A DNA stretch of 19,317 nt, taken from contig CAYNYK010000102.1 in the NCBI GenBank assembly GCA_964401335.1, positions 1-19,317 of the forward strand, given 5' to 3'. Position 1 is the first letter of the stretch. Every line of letters begins with the position of its first letter. The DNA comes from JAAYCU01 sp964401335. Lineage in GTDB: Bacteria; Planctomycetota; Phycisphaerae; UBA1845; PWPN01. Below are positions 6,468-14,415 of this stretch, in pieces. The notes under the pieces are model-generated. The model ran no database searches and was not told the DNA's origin. It saw only the letters and a list, made by a program, of their open reading frames with translations. The position numbers and the translations under genes were made by a program.

Positions 6468-8321
6468 ATGGAACTACCTCGCCGCGAACGAGGCGATGAG
6501 CTGTTGCCGCCGGGCGAATTGCTCGGAGTTCGCAAGCGCCTGCGCAATATTGCCTGCAAACACGATCTGACCACCGTTATCGCCTGCGCATTTGACCACC
6601 GCACGCGTATGCTGCCGTTTATTTATGCGGATATGCGCATGGTGCCCGCCGGGGTGCGGGCTATCGGGTCGGCCATGTTCGACGCGGGGTTCAGTAAGAC
6701 TCGCATTGTCCTGCAGCAATGGAACCGGAATTTTCGACCGAGCCAGATGCGCTTGGACGGCCGCATCCCCGACCTGTTCATGGTCTCGAGCATGCAGATC
6801 CACTCGGCCCAGTGCCGGGCCCTGATTCGCGATGCCTGCCGGATCGACCCCGCCCATCGGCCGTTGATCATCGCCGGCGGCCCGAAAACGATTTACGAGC
6901 CGTGGGATGTGTTCAGCGCCGATCCGCACGATCCCTGGGCGGCGGATGTGGCCGTCACCGGCGAGGAGTACGTTTTGTTGAGCCTGCTCGAGATGCTGCT
7001 TTCGATTCGGGCGGGTTCCGAACCGCTGCGGCAGACCTTCATCCGGGCCCGCAACAGCGGCATGCTCGACGAGATTCCCGGCTTGGTGTACGCCCGCGGT
7101 GATCGCGAGGACGTGGCCGAGGAACTTGTCGATACCGGTATTCAACGCCTGCTTGGCGATCTGGACGAGCTGCCTCATCCGGTTTTCGGTTATCGTCTGC
7201 TTGAACCGCCCAGTCGCAAACCGACCCTGGCCGCGGAGGCCTTGCCGGCCGGCGCCGTTCGTAAACACAGCCGTATCGGAGCGCTGGTACTGACCTTCGG
7301 GTGCAAGTTTGGTTGCCCCTATTGTCCGATCCCCGCGTATAACCAGCGCCAATACCGCGTCAAAAGCGGCGAGCGAATCGCCGATGAAATGCTTCGGCTC
7401 TACCGTGAATATGGAATCCGTTACTTCTTCGGGGCGGACGACAATTTCTTCAACGACAAGGCCCGCACGCTCGATATTATGGAACAACTTGCCCGGGTAA
7501 AGATCGATGGTACGGAATGTCGCCATCATTTCCGCTGGGGCACCGAGGTAACCGTCCACGATACTCTGCAAATGAAGAACCATTTGGCCCTTGTGCGCAA
7601 GGCGGGGATTCGCACGCTCTGGCTGGGCGTCGAGGACATGACCGGCGCGCTGGTCAAGAAAGGCCAGACCGTCGACAAGACGATTGAGGCGTTCAGCATG
7701 TTGCGTGAGCGCGGTATCTCGCCGATGCCCATGATGATGCACCATGATTCGCAGCCTCTTTATACCCCCGGACGTCCCGTGGGATTGATTAATCAGGTCC
7801 GGCTGCTGCGCAAGGCCGGGGCCGCCAGTCTACAAGTTTTAATGATTACCCCCGCGACGGGATCGAAGTTATATGAGGAAACCTATCATTCCGGCTTGGT
7901 CTACGCCCGGGTCGGCCGAAAACGGGTCGAGACGCACATGCTCGACGGCAATTATGTTGTCGCCTCCAGCCATAAAAAACCCTGGCGTAAACAGTTCAAT
8001 ATCATGGCCGCCTATCTGTACTTTTATAACCCGTTGCGATTTGCGGTTGCCCTGGTTCGTCCGGTGAGCAAAATGTATCTGCTCGATGCCATCATGCAGG
8101 GCGTGGGGATGTGGGGCCTGGTCTGCACGGTCCGCCGCACCTTCGGCTGGGCCTTACGGCTGATGTTCGGCAAAATCGAGCGTCAGACCGCCCCACCTAT
8201 CAGCCGGATCCCCATGCGCGGAGCGAACGGCGCCGCCGCCAGCCATGCCCTGCCCGGTACCCCCGAAATCCCGGTGACCCGAGTCGACGCTCGGCCTTCG
8301 CTGGGCAGCCCCGTGGATTGA
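6468..8321 (+). CDS. B12-binding domain radical SAM protein
   Basis: Probable cobalamin-dependent radical SAM enzyme; reaction unknown, with C-methylation, ring rearrangement and lipid modification all possible for this class. The 617-residue protein has an N-terminal B12-binding-like domain (about 40-180, with PDLFMVSSMQ at 101-110 and LIIAGGPKTIYEP at 133-145) and a radical SAM domain. The [4Fe-4S] motif is C279-x3-C283-x2-C286 (TFGCKFGCPYCP), followed by FGADDNFFND (321-330) and LWLGVEDM (384-391). A hydrophobic, aromatic segment (about 510-567, around YLYFYNPLRFAVAL and MWGLVCTV) suggests membrane contact or a lipid substrate, as in hopanoid-associated relatives. No clear Shine-Dalgarno sequence precedes the ATG, so the start is less certain. 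No pathway neighbours are visible. Confidence 0.85.
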   Translation: MELPRRERGDELLPPGELLGVRKRLRNIACKHDLTTVIACAFDHRTRMLPFIYADMRMVPAGVRAIGSAMFDAGFSKTRIVLQQWNRNFRPSQMRLDGRIPDLFMVSSMQIHSAQCRALIRDACRIDPAHRPLIIAGGPKTIYEPWDVFSADPHDPWAADVAVTGEEYVLLSLLEMLLSIRAGSEPLRQTFIRARNSGMLDEIPGLVYARGDREDVAEELVDTGIQRLLGDLDELPHPVFGYRLLEPPSRKPTLAAEALPAGAVRKHSRIGALVLTFGCKFGCPYCPIPAYNQRQYRVKSGERIADEMLRLYREYGIRYFFGADDNFFNDKARTLDIMEQLARVKIDGTECRHHFRWGTEVTVHDTLQMKNHLALVRKAGIRTLWLGVEDMTGALVKKGQTVDKTIEAFSMLRERGISPMPMMMHHDSQPLYTPGRPVGLINQVRLLRKAGAASLQVLMITPATGSKLYEETYHSGLVYARVGRKRVETHMLDGNYVVASSHKKPWRKQFNIMAAYLYFYNPLRFAVALVRPVSKMYLLDAIMQGVGMWGLVCTVRRTFGWALRLMFGKIERQTAPPISRIPMRGANGAAASHALPGTPEIPVTRVDARPSLGSPVD

Positions 8322-8330
8322 GACAGCGCA

Positions 8331-8367
8331 TAAAAATAACCAAGCCGGGCGCCGCGCCCGGCTTGGT
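8331..8367 (-). terminator. Intrinsic terminator for the PAPVYVAP-repeat protein gene
   Basis: A perfect 13-14 bp GC-rich stem (8339-8352 with 8354-8367; arm CCAAGCCGGGCGC). On the minus strand it is followed by TTATTTTTA, the orientation of an intrinsic terminator for the minus-strand gene ending at 8420. It lies between convergent genes and could also block read-through from the radical SAM gene, but no T-tract follows on the plus strand. Confidence 0.8.
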
Positions 8368-8419
8368 GCCGCGTAGACTCCACCGCCTACAAAACGTTTA
8401 TGACTTTCGAGGCCCGCTC

Positions 8420-8746
8420 TTAACGGCCATAGCCGAACCCGAATCCGAAGCCTCGGCCGCCTCTGTGACAATGGCGATGCCCGCCATAGGATGCATATCC
8501 AAAACTAAAACCAAAGCTCCGCGGTACATAACCTACCGGTTGCGGGGCAACGTAGACCGGCGGAGCGTAATAAACTGGTGGAGGAGCCACATACACCGGG
8601 GCCGGAGCTACGTACACGGGGGCTGGATAAAACACCGGTGCCGGAGCGAAGAAGTATTGCGCTTCCGCCCGATCGGCCAATACCCCGAAGGCCAGTCCTG
8701 CGACCACCAGTCCGCAAACGATTGTCATTGTTCTAGAAGCTTTCAT
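8420..8746 (-). CDS. Secreted Pro/Val/Tyr-repeat protein, function unknown
   Basis: A 108-residue protein. Residues 1-29 form a classic Sec signal peptide (Lys/Arg start, hydrophobic stretch TIVCGLVVAGLAFGVLA, AEA cleavage site). The mature part consists of PAPVYVAP-like repeats (about 34-70: YPAPVYVAP, APVYVAPPPVYY, PPVYVAPQPV) and then a Gly/Phe/Tyr/His tail (GFSFGYASYGGHRHCHRGG, GFGFGFGYGR). No catalytic domain is evident; such compositions occur in exported structural or surface proteins. The ATG has AAGGAG 8 bp upstream, a strong ribosome binding site, and a strong terminator follows, which support a real and probably well-expressed gene. Single-gene unit. Function not recognised. Confidence 0.8.
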   Translation of the reverse strand: MKASRTMTIVCGLVVAGLAFGVLADRAEAQYFFAPAPVFYPAPVYVAPAPVYVAPPPVYYAPPVYVAPQPVGYVPRSFGFSFGYASYGGHRHCHRGGRGFGFGFGYGR

Positions 8747-8881
8747 GGCTCTGCTCCTTATTACGTTTTTTGCCGCGTTTAGTTTCCTGTATCCGGTTCC
8801 AAACGCTTCATGATTTTAGACAATCCCAACAGGGAAAAAGTTTGCCAGCGGAAAACATTTTCGAAAGAACGCGAACAAGTT

Positions 8882-9358
8882 TTATAATCCTTTGTCTGTC
8901 AAGGGTTTACGAAAATTTTCACGAATCACGCGAAGAATACGCATCAATTCATTTCGATCGTGCTCATTCATGGATGCCAGCATTTTCTCGATATTCCCCA
9001 GCTTGATCTCCCGGTAGGTCTGGTGCATTTGGCGGCCCGCTTCAGTCAATTCCACGTCTATTTTTCGCTTGTCCTGAGGATTGATCGTGCAGCGAATCAA
9101 AGGGGCATCGCCTTTGTGTTCCAGTGAACGCACGATCCGGGACATCTGGGCAGGCAAAACCCCTATCTGACGCTGAATATCGCCCACGGTTAGCTGGCCG
9201 GATCGAGTTAGAATATCCAAGGCGAGAAACTCCGTTTCGGTGATTTCCGGTTGCTTTTTACCTTTGGATTGGCTTTGGGCTACCCAAAAGTCCTTGGAAA
9301 CCTCCAGAACTTCCTCGGCGAACTGTTTCAATTGTTGGGCAAGTCGAAGGGTAGGCAC
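8882..9358 (-). CDS. MarR-family transcriptional regulator
   Basis: Winged-helix dimeric repressor/activator of about 158 residues. Visible features are the N-terminal dimerisation helix (PTLRLAQQLKQFAEEVLE), the HTH (TVGDIQRQIGVLPAQMSRIVRSLEHKG), the wing with DKRKIDVELTEAGR, and the C-terminal helices. I prefer the GTG start at 9358 because AAGGA lies 7 bp upstream; the open frame extends further upstream to 9469 but with no ribosome binding site and atypical sequence. It is divergent from cysK across 342 AT-rich bp, so it may control itself or cysK (inference). The ligand is unknown. Base composition is lower in GC than the flanking enzyme genes. Confidence 0.88.
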   Translation of the reverse strand: MPTLRLAQQLKQFAEEVLEVSKDFWVAQSQSKGKKQPEITETEFLALDILTRSGQLTVGDIQRQIGVLPAQMSRIVRSLEHKGDAPLIRCTINPQDKRKIDVELTEAGRQMHQTYREIKLGNIEKMLASMNEHDRNELMRILRVIRENFRKPLTDKGL

Positions 9359-9634
9359 GGTGTAATCCTTTTTTATGGGCCATAAATACCGAGATGTTCT
9401 CTCTTTAACGACAAAATGGCTTTGGCCCCGCAAAATTATAATACGACAAACTATCGGACAGGTCAACAATATTTCTATTAGATTATAATTGTATTACCCA
9501 TAAAATTATCATAAGTTAAATGATGTCATAGAAACCTGGGGGATTTATATTGAAATTAAAATGTACTATTGTCTCTATGAATTTAACAATCTCCTCTTGC
9601 CGAGGTCATAGTTGGGGTTTCAGGCGATCGATGT
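9359..9634. other. AT-rich divergent regulatory region
   Basis: No gene. Between the MarR gene and the cysK promoter lie two copies of ATTATAAT, in CAAAATTATAATACGAC (about 9429-9445) and GATTATAATTGTA (about 9481-9493). They are plausible -10 or operator elements for the MarR gene. I see no riboswitch: the likely cysK transcript start leaves a leader of only about 30 nt. Confidence 0.4.
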
Positions 9635-9662
9635 TTGACCAGTCAGCGGACAAGACTATAGT
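9635..9662 (+). promoter_or_regulatory. Sigma70-type promoter of cysK
   Basis: TTGACC (9635-9640), 16-bp spacer, TATAGT (9657-9662), 38 bp upstream of the cysK ATG, which has GGAGA 7 bp upstream. Confidence 0.7.
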
Positions 9663-9700
9663 CAGACACTCACGCATCAATCCATTTTTGGAGAAAGCAT

Positions 9701-10645
9701 ATGGGGCGGCTTTTTGAAAACATTACCCAAACTGTCGGGCACACCCCTTTGGTTCGGATCAATACCATCATCGACGCTCCGGCGGTGGTCTATGCCAAGC
9801 TTGAGTTTTTCAATCCACTTTCCAGCGTCAAGGATCGGATCGGAGTGGCCATGATCGAGGCCGGCGAGGCGGCCGGGATGATCGATGCCCATACGACGCT
9901 GGTTGAGCCGACTTCCGGAAATACGGGTATTGCCCTCGCGTTTGTCTGCGCGGCCCGGGGGTATCGGCTGATCTTGACCATGCCGGAGAGTATGTCCATC
10001 GAGCGGCGCAACCTGCTGCGGGCCTTGGGCGCGGAAGTGGTGCTGACCCCGGCGGCCGACGGCATGAAGGGGGCGATCGCCAAGGCCGAGCAACTGGTCA
10101 ACGAAATTCCCAACGCGGTAATGCCCCAGCAGTTCAAAAATCAGGCCAATCCGGATATCCATCGGCGAACGACCGCCGAGGAAATCTGGAGGGATACGGA
10201 CGGCCAGGCCGACATTTTGATCGCCGGCGTGGGGACGGGCGGGACGATCACCGGCATAGGGGAGGCACTGAAAAAATACAAACCGTCATTCCAGTGCGTG
10301 GCCGTCGAGCCTCTGGACTCGCCGGTAATCACGCAGGCCAAGGCCGGCGAGCCCCTGCGGCCGGGTCCGCACAAAATCCAAGGTATCGGGGCCGGCTTCA
10401 TCCCCGACGTGTTGAATCTCAACATCATCGATGATGTGGTTCAGGTGAAAAACGAGGATGCTTTCGACTGGGCCCGGCGGGCGGCGAAACAGGAGGGCAT
10501 TTTGTGCGGCATTTCCTCCGGGGCGGCACTCTATGCGGCCGATCAGGTTGCCCGGCGACCGGAAAACGCAGGGAAGATGATCATCGCGATTCTCGCCAGC
10601 GCGGGCGAACGCTACCTATCCACGCCGCTGTTCGCTAATGGATGA
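9701..10645 (+). CDS. cysK: Cysteine synthase A (O-acetylserine sulfhydrylase)
   Basis: PLP enzyme making L-cysteine from O-acetylserine and sulfide. The 314-residue length is typical. Visible are the PLP lysine K44 in NPLSSVKDRIG, substrate loop EPTSGNTGIALA (about 89-100), phosphate-binding loop GVGTGGTITG (about 176-185), the CysK signature HKIQGIGAGFIPDVL and C-terminal GISSGAA. Own promoter and a good ribosome binding site. The last 30 bp overlap tail-to-tail with the end of the HyfI-like gene, and no terminator hairpin is seen between them. No serine acetyltransferase gene is nearby. Call is firm; CysM-like use of thiosulfate cannot be excluded but the motifs favour CysK. Confidence 0.95.
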   Translation: MGRLFENITQTVGHTPLVRINTIIDAPAVVYAKLEFFNPLSSVKDRIGVAMIEAGEAAGMIDAHTTLVEPTSGNTGIALAFVCAARGYRLILTMPESMSIERRNLLRALGAEVVLTPAADGMKGAIAKAEQLVNEIPNAVMPQQFKNQANPDIHRRTTAEEIWRDTDGQADILIAGVGTGGTITGIGEALKKYKPSFQCVAVEPLDSPVITQAKAGEPLRPGPHKIQGIGAGFIPDVLNLNIIDDVVQVKNEDAFDWARRAAKQEGILCGISSGAALYAADQVARRPENAGKMIIAILASAGERYLSTPLFANG

Positions 10646-11413
10646 GTTCGATGTATCGTCCAGTTTGCCGAGCAGGCGCAGCAGGCCGTCCAGGATGGTC
10701 AGCGGATGAGGCGGACAACCGGGGATAAAAAGATCCACATCGGGGAATCCACTCAGGCCGTTATGGGTTTGCGGATGATCTATGTATGGCCCGCCGGAAA
10801 TGGCGCAGGCCCCCACGGCGATAACCAGCTTGGGGGCGGCCACCGCCTCGTAGGTTTTCAGAAAAGCGGAGTGCATATTTTGCGTCAACGGACCGGTGAG
10901 CACGACTCCATCGGCGTGCCGGGGGGAAGCCACGAATTGAATCCCAAACCGGCCGAGATCAAACACCACGGTTGAAAGCACGTTCAGATCGGCCTCACAG
11001 GCGTTACATCCACCGGCGCTGACCTGTCTTAACCGGAGCGAGCGGCCGAACAATCGAAGCATCCTCTTTTCCAAAGCCGCCGCCAAGCGGGGTTTTTCAC
11101 GACCCAATATCAAAGCCATGCGTTGACGGGTCGCCAGGCGATGATCATTGGTGAAACGGATGGCGTTTTGCGGACAGGTTTCCGCGCAGGCGCCGCAGAA
11201 AAGACATCGGCCCATATCCAACTCGAGCGTCTGATCCTGGACCTTGAGAGCACCCGTGGGACAGGCGGCCACACACGAGGCGCATCCGCTGACGCAGGCC
11301 GAGTGATCGAGGGCCGGTCGCCCCCTGAAGCGATCGGGTAATTTCGGCTCTTCCTTGGGATACGGAATCGTTCGATGTTTCTGTTGTCTGCGTGCCCGCA
11401 ATTCCTTGAACAT
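10616..11413 (-). CDS. hyfI: HyfI/NuoB-like small subunit fused to a two-cluster ferredoxin domain
   Basis: Electron-transfer subunit on the cytoplasmic side of the membrane complex. The 265-residue protein combines functions that E. coli splits into HyfH and HyfI. The N-terminal ferredoxin domain (about 33-90) has Cys 40, 44, 47, 51 and Cys 70, 73, 76, 80; the first motif is C-x3-C-x2-C-x3-CP, one residue longer than usual. The NuoB-like domain (about 128-250) has all four ligands of the proximal [4Fe-4S] cluster: C136 and C139 (GGCNACE), C203 (VGACAISGG) and C233 (PGCPPHP). It starts 9 nt after the HyfG-like gene and is last in the operon. With clusters intact, it should still conduct electrons to the large subunit. 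Confidence 0.92.
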   Translation of the reverse strand: MFKELRARRQQKHRTIPYPKEEPKLPDRFRGRPALDHSACVSGCASCVAACPTGALKVQDQTLELDMGRCLFCGACAETCPQNAIRFTNDHRLATRQRMALILGREKPRLAAALEKRMLRLFGRSLRLRQVSAGGCNACEADLNVLSTVVFDLGRFGIQFVASPRHADGVVLTGPLTQNMHSAFLKTYEAVAAPKLVIAVGACAISGGPYIDHPQTHNGLSGFPDVDLFIPGCPPHPLTILDGLLRLLGKLDDTSNSSISEQRRG

Positions 11414-11422
11414 GCCCGACTC

Positions 11423-12946
11423 CTACAGATCGTGTCCGCAATAGGAAAGGTTGAAACTCTTGTTGCACAGCGGAAAATCCGAAATCTGCTGTCCGCGAAG
11501 GGCCATGGCCAGCCCCATCCAGTTGTGGAAAGATGGATCGACAATCTTATATCGAGCGAAACGCCCCGCCTCGTCCGTGATGGCGACGTGGCAGATTTCT
11601 CCGCGCCACCCCTCGACCAGAGACACGCCGATCTTGCCCGGCGGAAGGGAGCCCGGCAATCCTTGAATCGGCCCGTTGGGCATTGTTTTCAGTTGCTGCA
11701 TCAGAAAAGCCAGCGCGTGTTGGATTTCGAGCCAGCGCACGTAGGCGCGGCCGAACACGTCGCCGCTGTCGACCGTGGAGACCGGAATCTGAGCGAATTG
11801 GTAGATGCCGGTGGGAAATTCCTGACGAGCGTCCCGCTCCAGGCCGCACGCTCGCGCCGCCACGCCCACGAGGCCAAGATCCTGGCACAATTGGGGGGAA
11901 ATGGTGCCCGTCCCCTCGAAACGAGCCAGAACCGACTGGCTATCCCAAAGTAACCCGATGGCAACCTCGACATCTTGCTGGGCGGCATGCAAGCGGTTGA
12001 GTAACTCCGTATTGCGCGAAGATTCCAGATCGAAACCGGTTCCACCCGGGCGGATTAGCCCGCGGCCGAAGCGATTGCCACAGAGCAGGGCGGTCATGTT
12101 CAGAAAATCGCCGCGGATGCGCCCGCAATAGGAGGCGGTCGGCAGATAGCCCACATCGCCGGCCAGCGCGCCCAGATCGCCGGTATGGTTGGCCAGCCGC
12201 TCCAGTTCGAGAGCCACGCCGCGCAAAACCTGAGCGCGGGGGGGAATGCGGCTGTTAGCCAACGCTTCGAGCAAGTGTGTGTAGGCCAGCGTGTGCCCCA
12301 CCGTCGTATCGCCGGCCAGCGTTTCCACATAATGGATCGTGCGCTTGTCGGGACCGCCGAGCATCGCCTGCTCGACACCGCGGTGCTGATAGCCGAGCGA
12401 AATTTCCAGGTGATAAACGTTCTCGCCGTGACATTGAAAGCGAAAATGGCCCGGCTCGATAATCCCCGCATGGACCGGCCCGACGGCGACTTCATGGACT
12501 GATTCGCCTTCCATCGAGAAGTAATCGGTGACTCCCGGTTCGATCGTCGCCTTGTCCTTGCGTTTCCAGACATCATGACCGGATCGCTCGGCGGAGTGAA
12601 AACGAATGGGCTTCAACCAGGGATGCCCGTCGGGACGCACCGCCCATTGCTCGGCGATTTCGCGTTCAAACCAATGGGCGGCCGGGCACTCGGGGGTGAG
12701 CGCGGGGTAGGTATCGCCGGCCGTGGTGCGGCATAAGCTAATGGTCCCTTCGCGACCGTCGGCCAACACCGCCATAAGTTCCACTTTGTCCGACTCCGCC
12801 GCATATCCGAACAGGGCGGCCAGCCGCGCGCCGTGTGATACCTCGGTAATGACGGCCGTCCTGAATGCGGCCATATCCAGCAGGGGGATGCTCCGCAGGT
12901 CCGCGACCTGCCCATGGGCGATGGTGAGCGATTCGTTTCTGCTCAT
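11423..12946 (-). CDS. hyfG: HyfG-like (NuoC-NuoD fusion) large subunit lacking all NiFe-binding cysteines
   Basis: Large catalytic-position subunit of a group-4-hydrogenase/complex I type assembly, 507 residues. The N-terminal NuoC-like part (to about 115, WFEREIAEQWAV) precedes the NuoD-like part (EGESVHEVAVGPVHAGIIEPGHFRF at 146-170). In hydrogenases the first ligand motif reads like RVCGICGFAH; here it is TLAGDTTVGH (209-218), both cysteines lost. The C-terminal DPCxxC motif is replaced by NLSYCGHDL (499-507). No NiFe site can form, and no C-terminal maturation extension is present. Start ATG at 12946 overlaps the previous stop as ATGA, with GGAGGG upstream; the open frame extends further upstream but inside the previous gene. 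Best assigned to Ehr-type complexes; substrate unknown. Confidence 0.9.
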   Translation of the reverse strand: MSRNESLTIAHGQVADLRSIPLLDMAAFRTAVITEVSHGARLAALFGYAAESDKVELMAVLADGREGTISLCRTTAGDTYPALTPECPAAHWFEREIAEQWAVRPDGHPWLKPIRFHSAERSGHDVWKRKDKATIEPGVTDYFSMEGESVHEVAVGPVHAGIIEPGHFRFQCHGENVYHLEISLGYQHRGVEQAMLGGPDKRTIHYVETLAGDTTVGHTLAYTHLLEALANSRIPPRAQVLRGVALELERLANHTGDLGALAGDVGYLPTASYCGRIRGDFLNMTALLCGNRFGRGLIRPGGTGFDLESSRNTELLNRLHAAQQDVEVAIGLLWDSQSVLARFEGTGTISPQLCQDLGLVGVAARACGLERDARQEFPTGIYQFAQIPVSTVDSGDVFGRAYVRWLEIQHALAFLMQQLKTMPNGPIQGLPGSLPPGKIGVSLVEGWRGEICHVAITDEAGRFARYKIVDPSFHNWMGLAMALRGQQISDFPLCNKSFNLSYCGHDL

Positions 12947-14415
12947 GACCCGCCCTCCACGAGATGGGCGGCCTCGACGAGCAGGTTCCAAACAAAGGGC
13001 GGCACATAGACGCCAAGAACCAGTACGGCCATTCCCAAAACGGCGGGGGGTGCAATGGACCAAACCGTTTCTTTTTCGATTCGACCGGCCAATGCCACCG
13101 GAGCGGCCCCCTGGCTCATCGACAGGAAACTCATCGACATGGCCACGAAGATGACGGCGAGCAACAGAAGGAATACCACCGCTACCACGCCATGTCCGGT
13201 ATCGAGGGCCGTCTTGAGAATCGTGAATTCACTTAGAAACACGCCGAACGGTGGCGAACCGGTGATGGCCAGCAGACCGGCGATCCAGAGCAGGCCGGTG
13301 GCTGGAAGCACCCGGGCGATGCCCCGCACGTCCCCGCACGATTTCGATCGATAAACGGCGAGGATGTTTCCGGAAACCAGGAACAACATGGCCTTGGTTA
13401 ATGAATGATTGACCGCGTGCAGCATGGCCCCGAAAGAACCAATTCCACCCAACCCGACGCCCAGAGCCAGAATACCCACGTGCTCGACGCTGGAGTAGGC
13501 CAGCATACGCTTGTAATCCATTTGTCCAACGATGAAAACCGCGGCCAAGGCGATGGTCAAGAGGCCGAACCCGAGGAGCAATTCCTGACTGAACGCCGCG
13601 TATCCGGCATGGGCACAAACCTGAACCATGCGCAGAATCGCCAGGAACGCGCAGTTCAGCAGAGCTCCGGACAACAACGCGGAAACCACCGAGGGGGCTT
13701 CGCTATGCGCGTCCGGCAACCAGGTATGCATGGGGGCCAGCCCCATCTTGGTGCCATAACCCACAAGCATCAGGATAAACGCCGCCCGCAACCAGTTTGG
13801 ATTCAGGGATGCGGCCTGAGCCAGCAGGTCTTCCAGGCGAAGGGAAATGGTCGCGCCTTCGGAGAAGCCGGCCGCCAGTGCGAAATTGCCCATGAGGGCC
13901 AAGGCGATACCCACCGAGCAGATCAGCAGATATTTCCACGTAGCCTCCAGCGAACGATGATGCCGATGGTAGAAGATCAAAGGTGCGCTGCTCAAGGTGG
14001 TAGCCTCGACCGCGACCCAGAGTAATCCCAAGTGGGCACTGAGCGTCACCAGGGTCATCATCGCCAGAAACAGCAGCAGACAGCCGGTGAATACGGCCTC
14101 GGGCGCGTTGTCGAATAAAAACCCCTCCTCGATATCCATTCTTCTTGCGGCCGTCTCCGTCCGCAGGTGGCCCAGGGCATAAAAAGCCGCCGCCAGAAAC
14201 AACAGACTGGTGATGCCCAAAAATAAAAGTCCAAGAGCGTCCAGGTGCAACCACCCGTTCAAGGCCGGCCCCGGTCGATATATCCAAGCCGCGCCGGTCA
14301 ATAAAGCATGGATCATGGCCGTCGTGACCAACAGCAGACGGCGCAGCGCATGCTTGCGGACAAAGAAGGCCAACAGGCCGCTGAATGCCGGAACCAGCCA
14401 TAATGCCGGAATCAT
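12943..14415 (-). CDS. hyfF: HyfF-like antiporter-like membrane subunit
   Basis: Proton/cation-channel subunit of the membrane arm, related to NuoL/M/N and Mrp antiporters. About 490 residues with a series of hydrophobic helices. Key charged residues are present: Glu 137 in WVAVEATTLSS, Lys 223 in GTKMGLAPMHTWLPDAH, Lys in QMDYKRMLAYSSVEHVG and Lys in NHSLTKAMLFLVSGN. The preferred start is ATG at 14415, overlapping the previous stop as ATGA, with AAGGA 9 bp upstream; a TTG three codons upstream would sit directly on that AAGGA. It overlaps the next gene by ATGA. One of two antiporter-like subunits here; no HyfD homologue is present. Confidence 0.92.
   Translation of the reverse strand: MIPALWLVPAFSGLLAFFVRKHALRRLLLVTTAMIHALLTGAAWIYRPGPALNGWLHLDALGLLFLGITSLLFLAAAFYALGHLRTETAARRMDIEEGFLFDNAPEAVFTGCLLLFLAMMTLVTLSAHLGLLWVAVEATTLSSAPLIFYHRHHRSLEATWKYLLICSVGIALALMGNFALAAGFSEGATISLRLEDLLAQAASLNPNWLRAAFILMLVGYGTKMGLAPMHTWLPDAHSEAPSVVSALLSGALLNCAFLAILRMVQVCAHAGYAAFSQELLLGFGLLTIALAAVFIVGQMDYKRMLAYSSVEHVGILALGVGLGGIGSFGAMLHAVNHSLTKAMLFLVSGNILAVYRSKSCGDVRGIARVLPATGLLWIAGLLAITGSPPFGVFLSEFTILKTALDTGHGVVAVVFLLLLAVIFVAMSMSFLSMSQGAAPVALAGRIEKETVWSIAPPAVLGMAVLVLGVYVPPFVWNLLVEAAHLVEGGS

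Noticed and set aside
5834..6604. Long minus-strand open frame across the hairpin repeats, 256 codons
   Set aside because: It runs through palindromic repeats and into two other genes' reverse strands; composition is repeat-derived and no domain appears.
9470..9700. Riboswitch or T-box ahead of cysK
   Set aside because: The best promoter leaves only about 30 nt of leader, and no T-box or SAM-box motif is seen.
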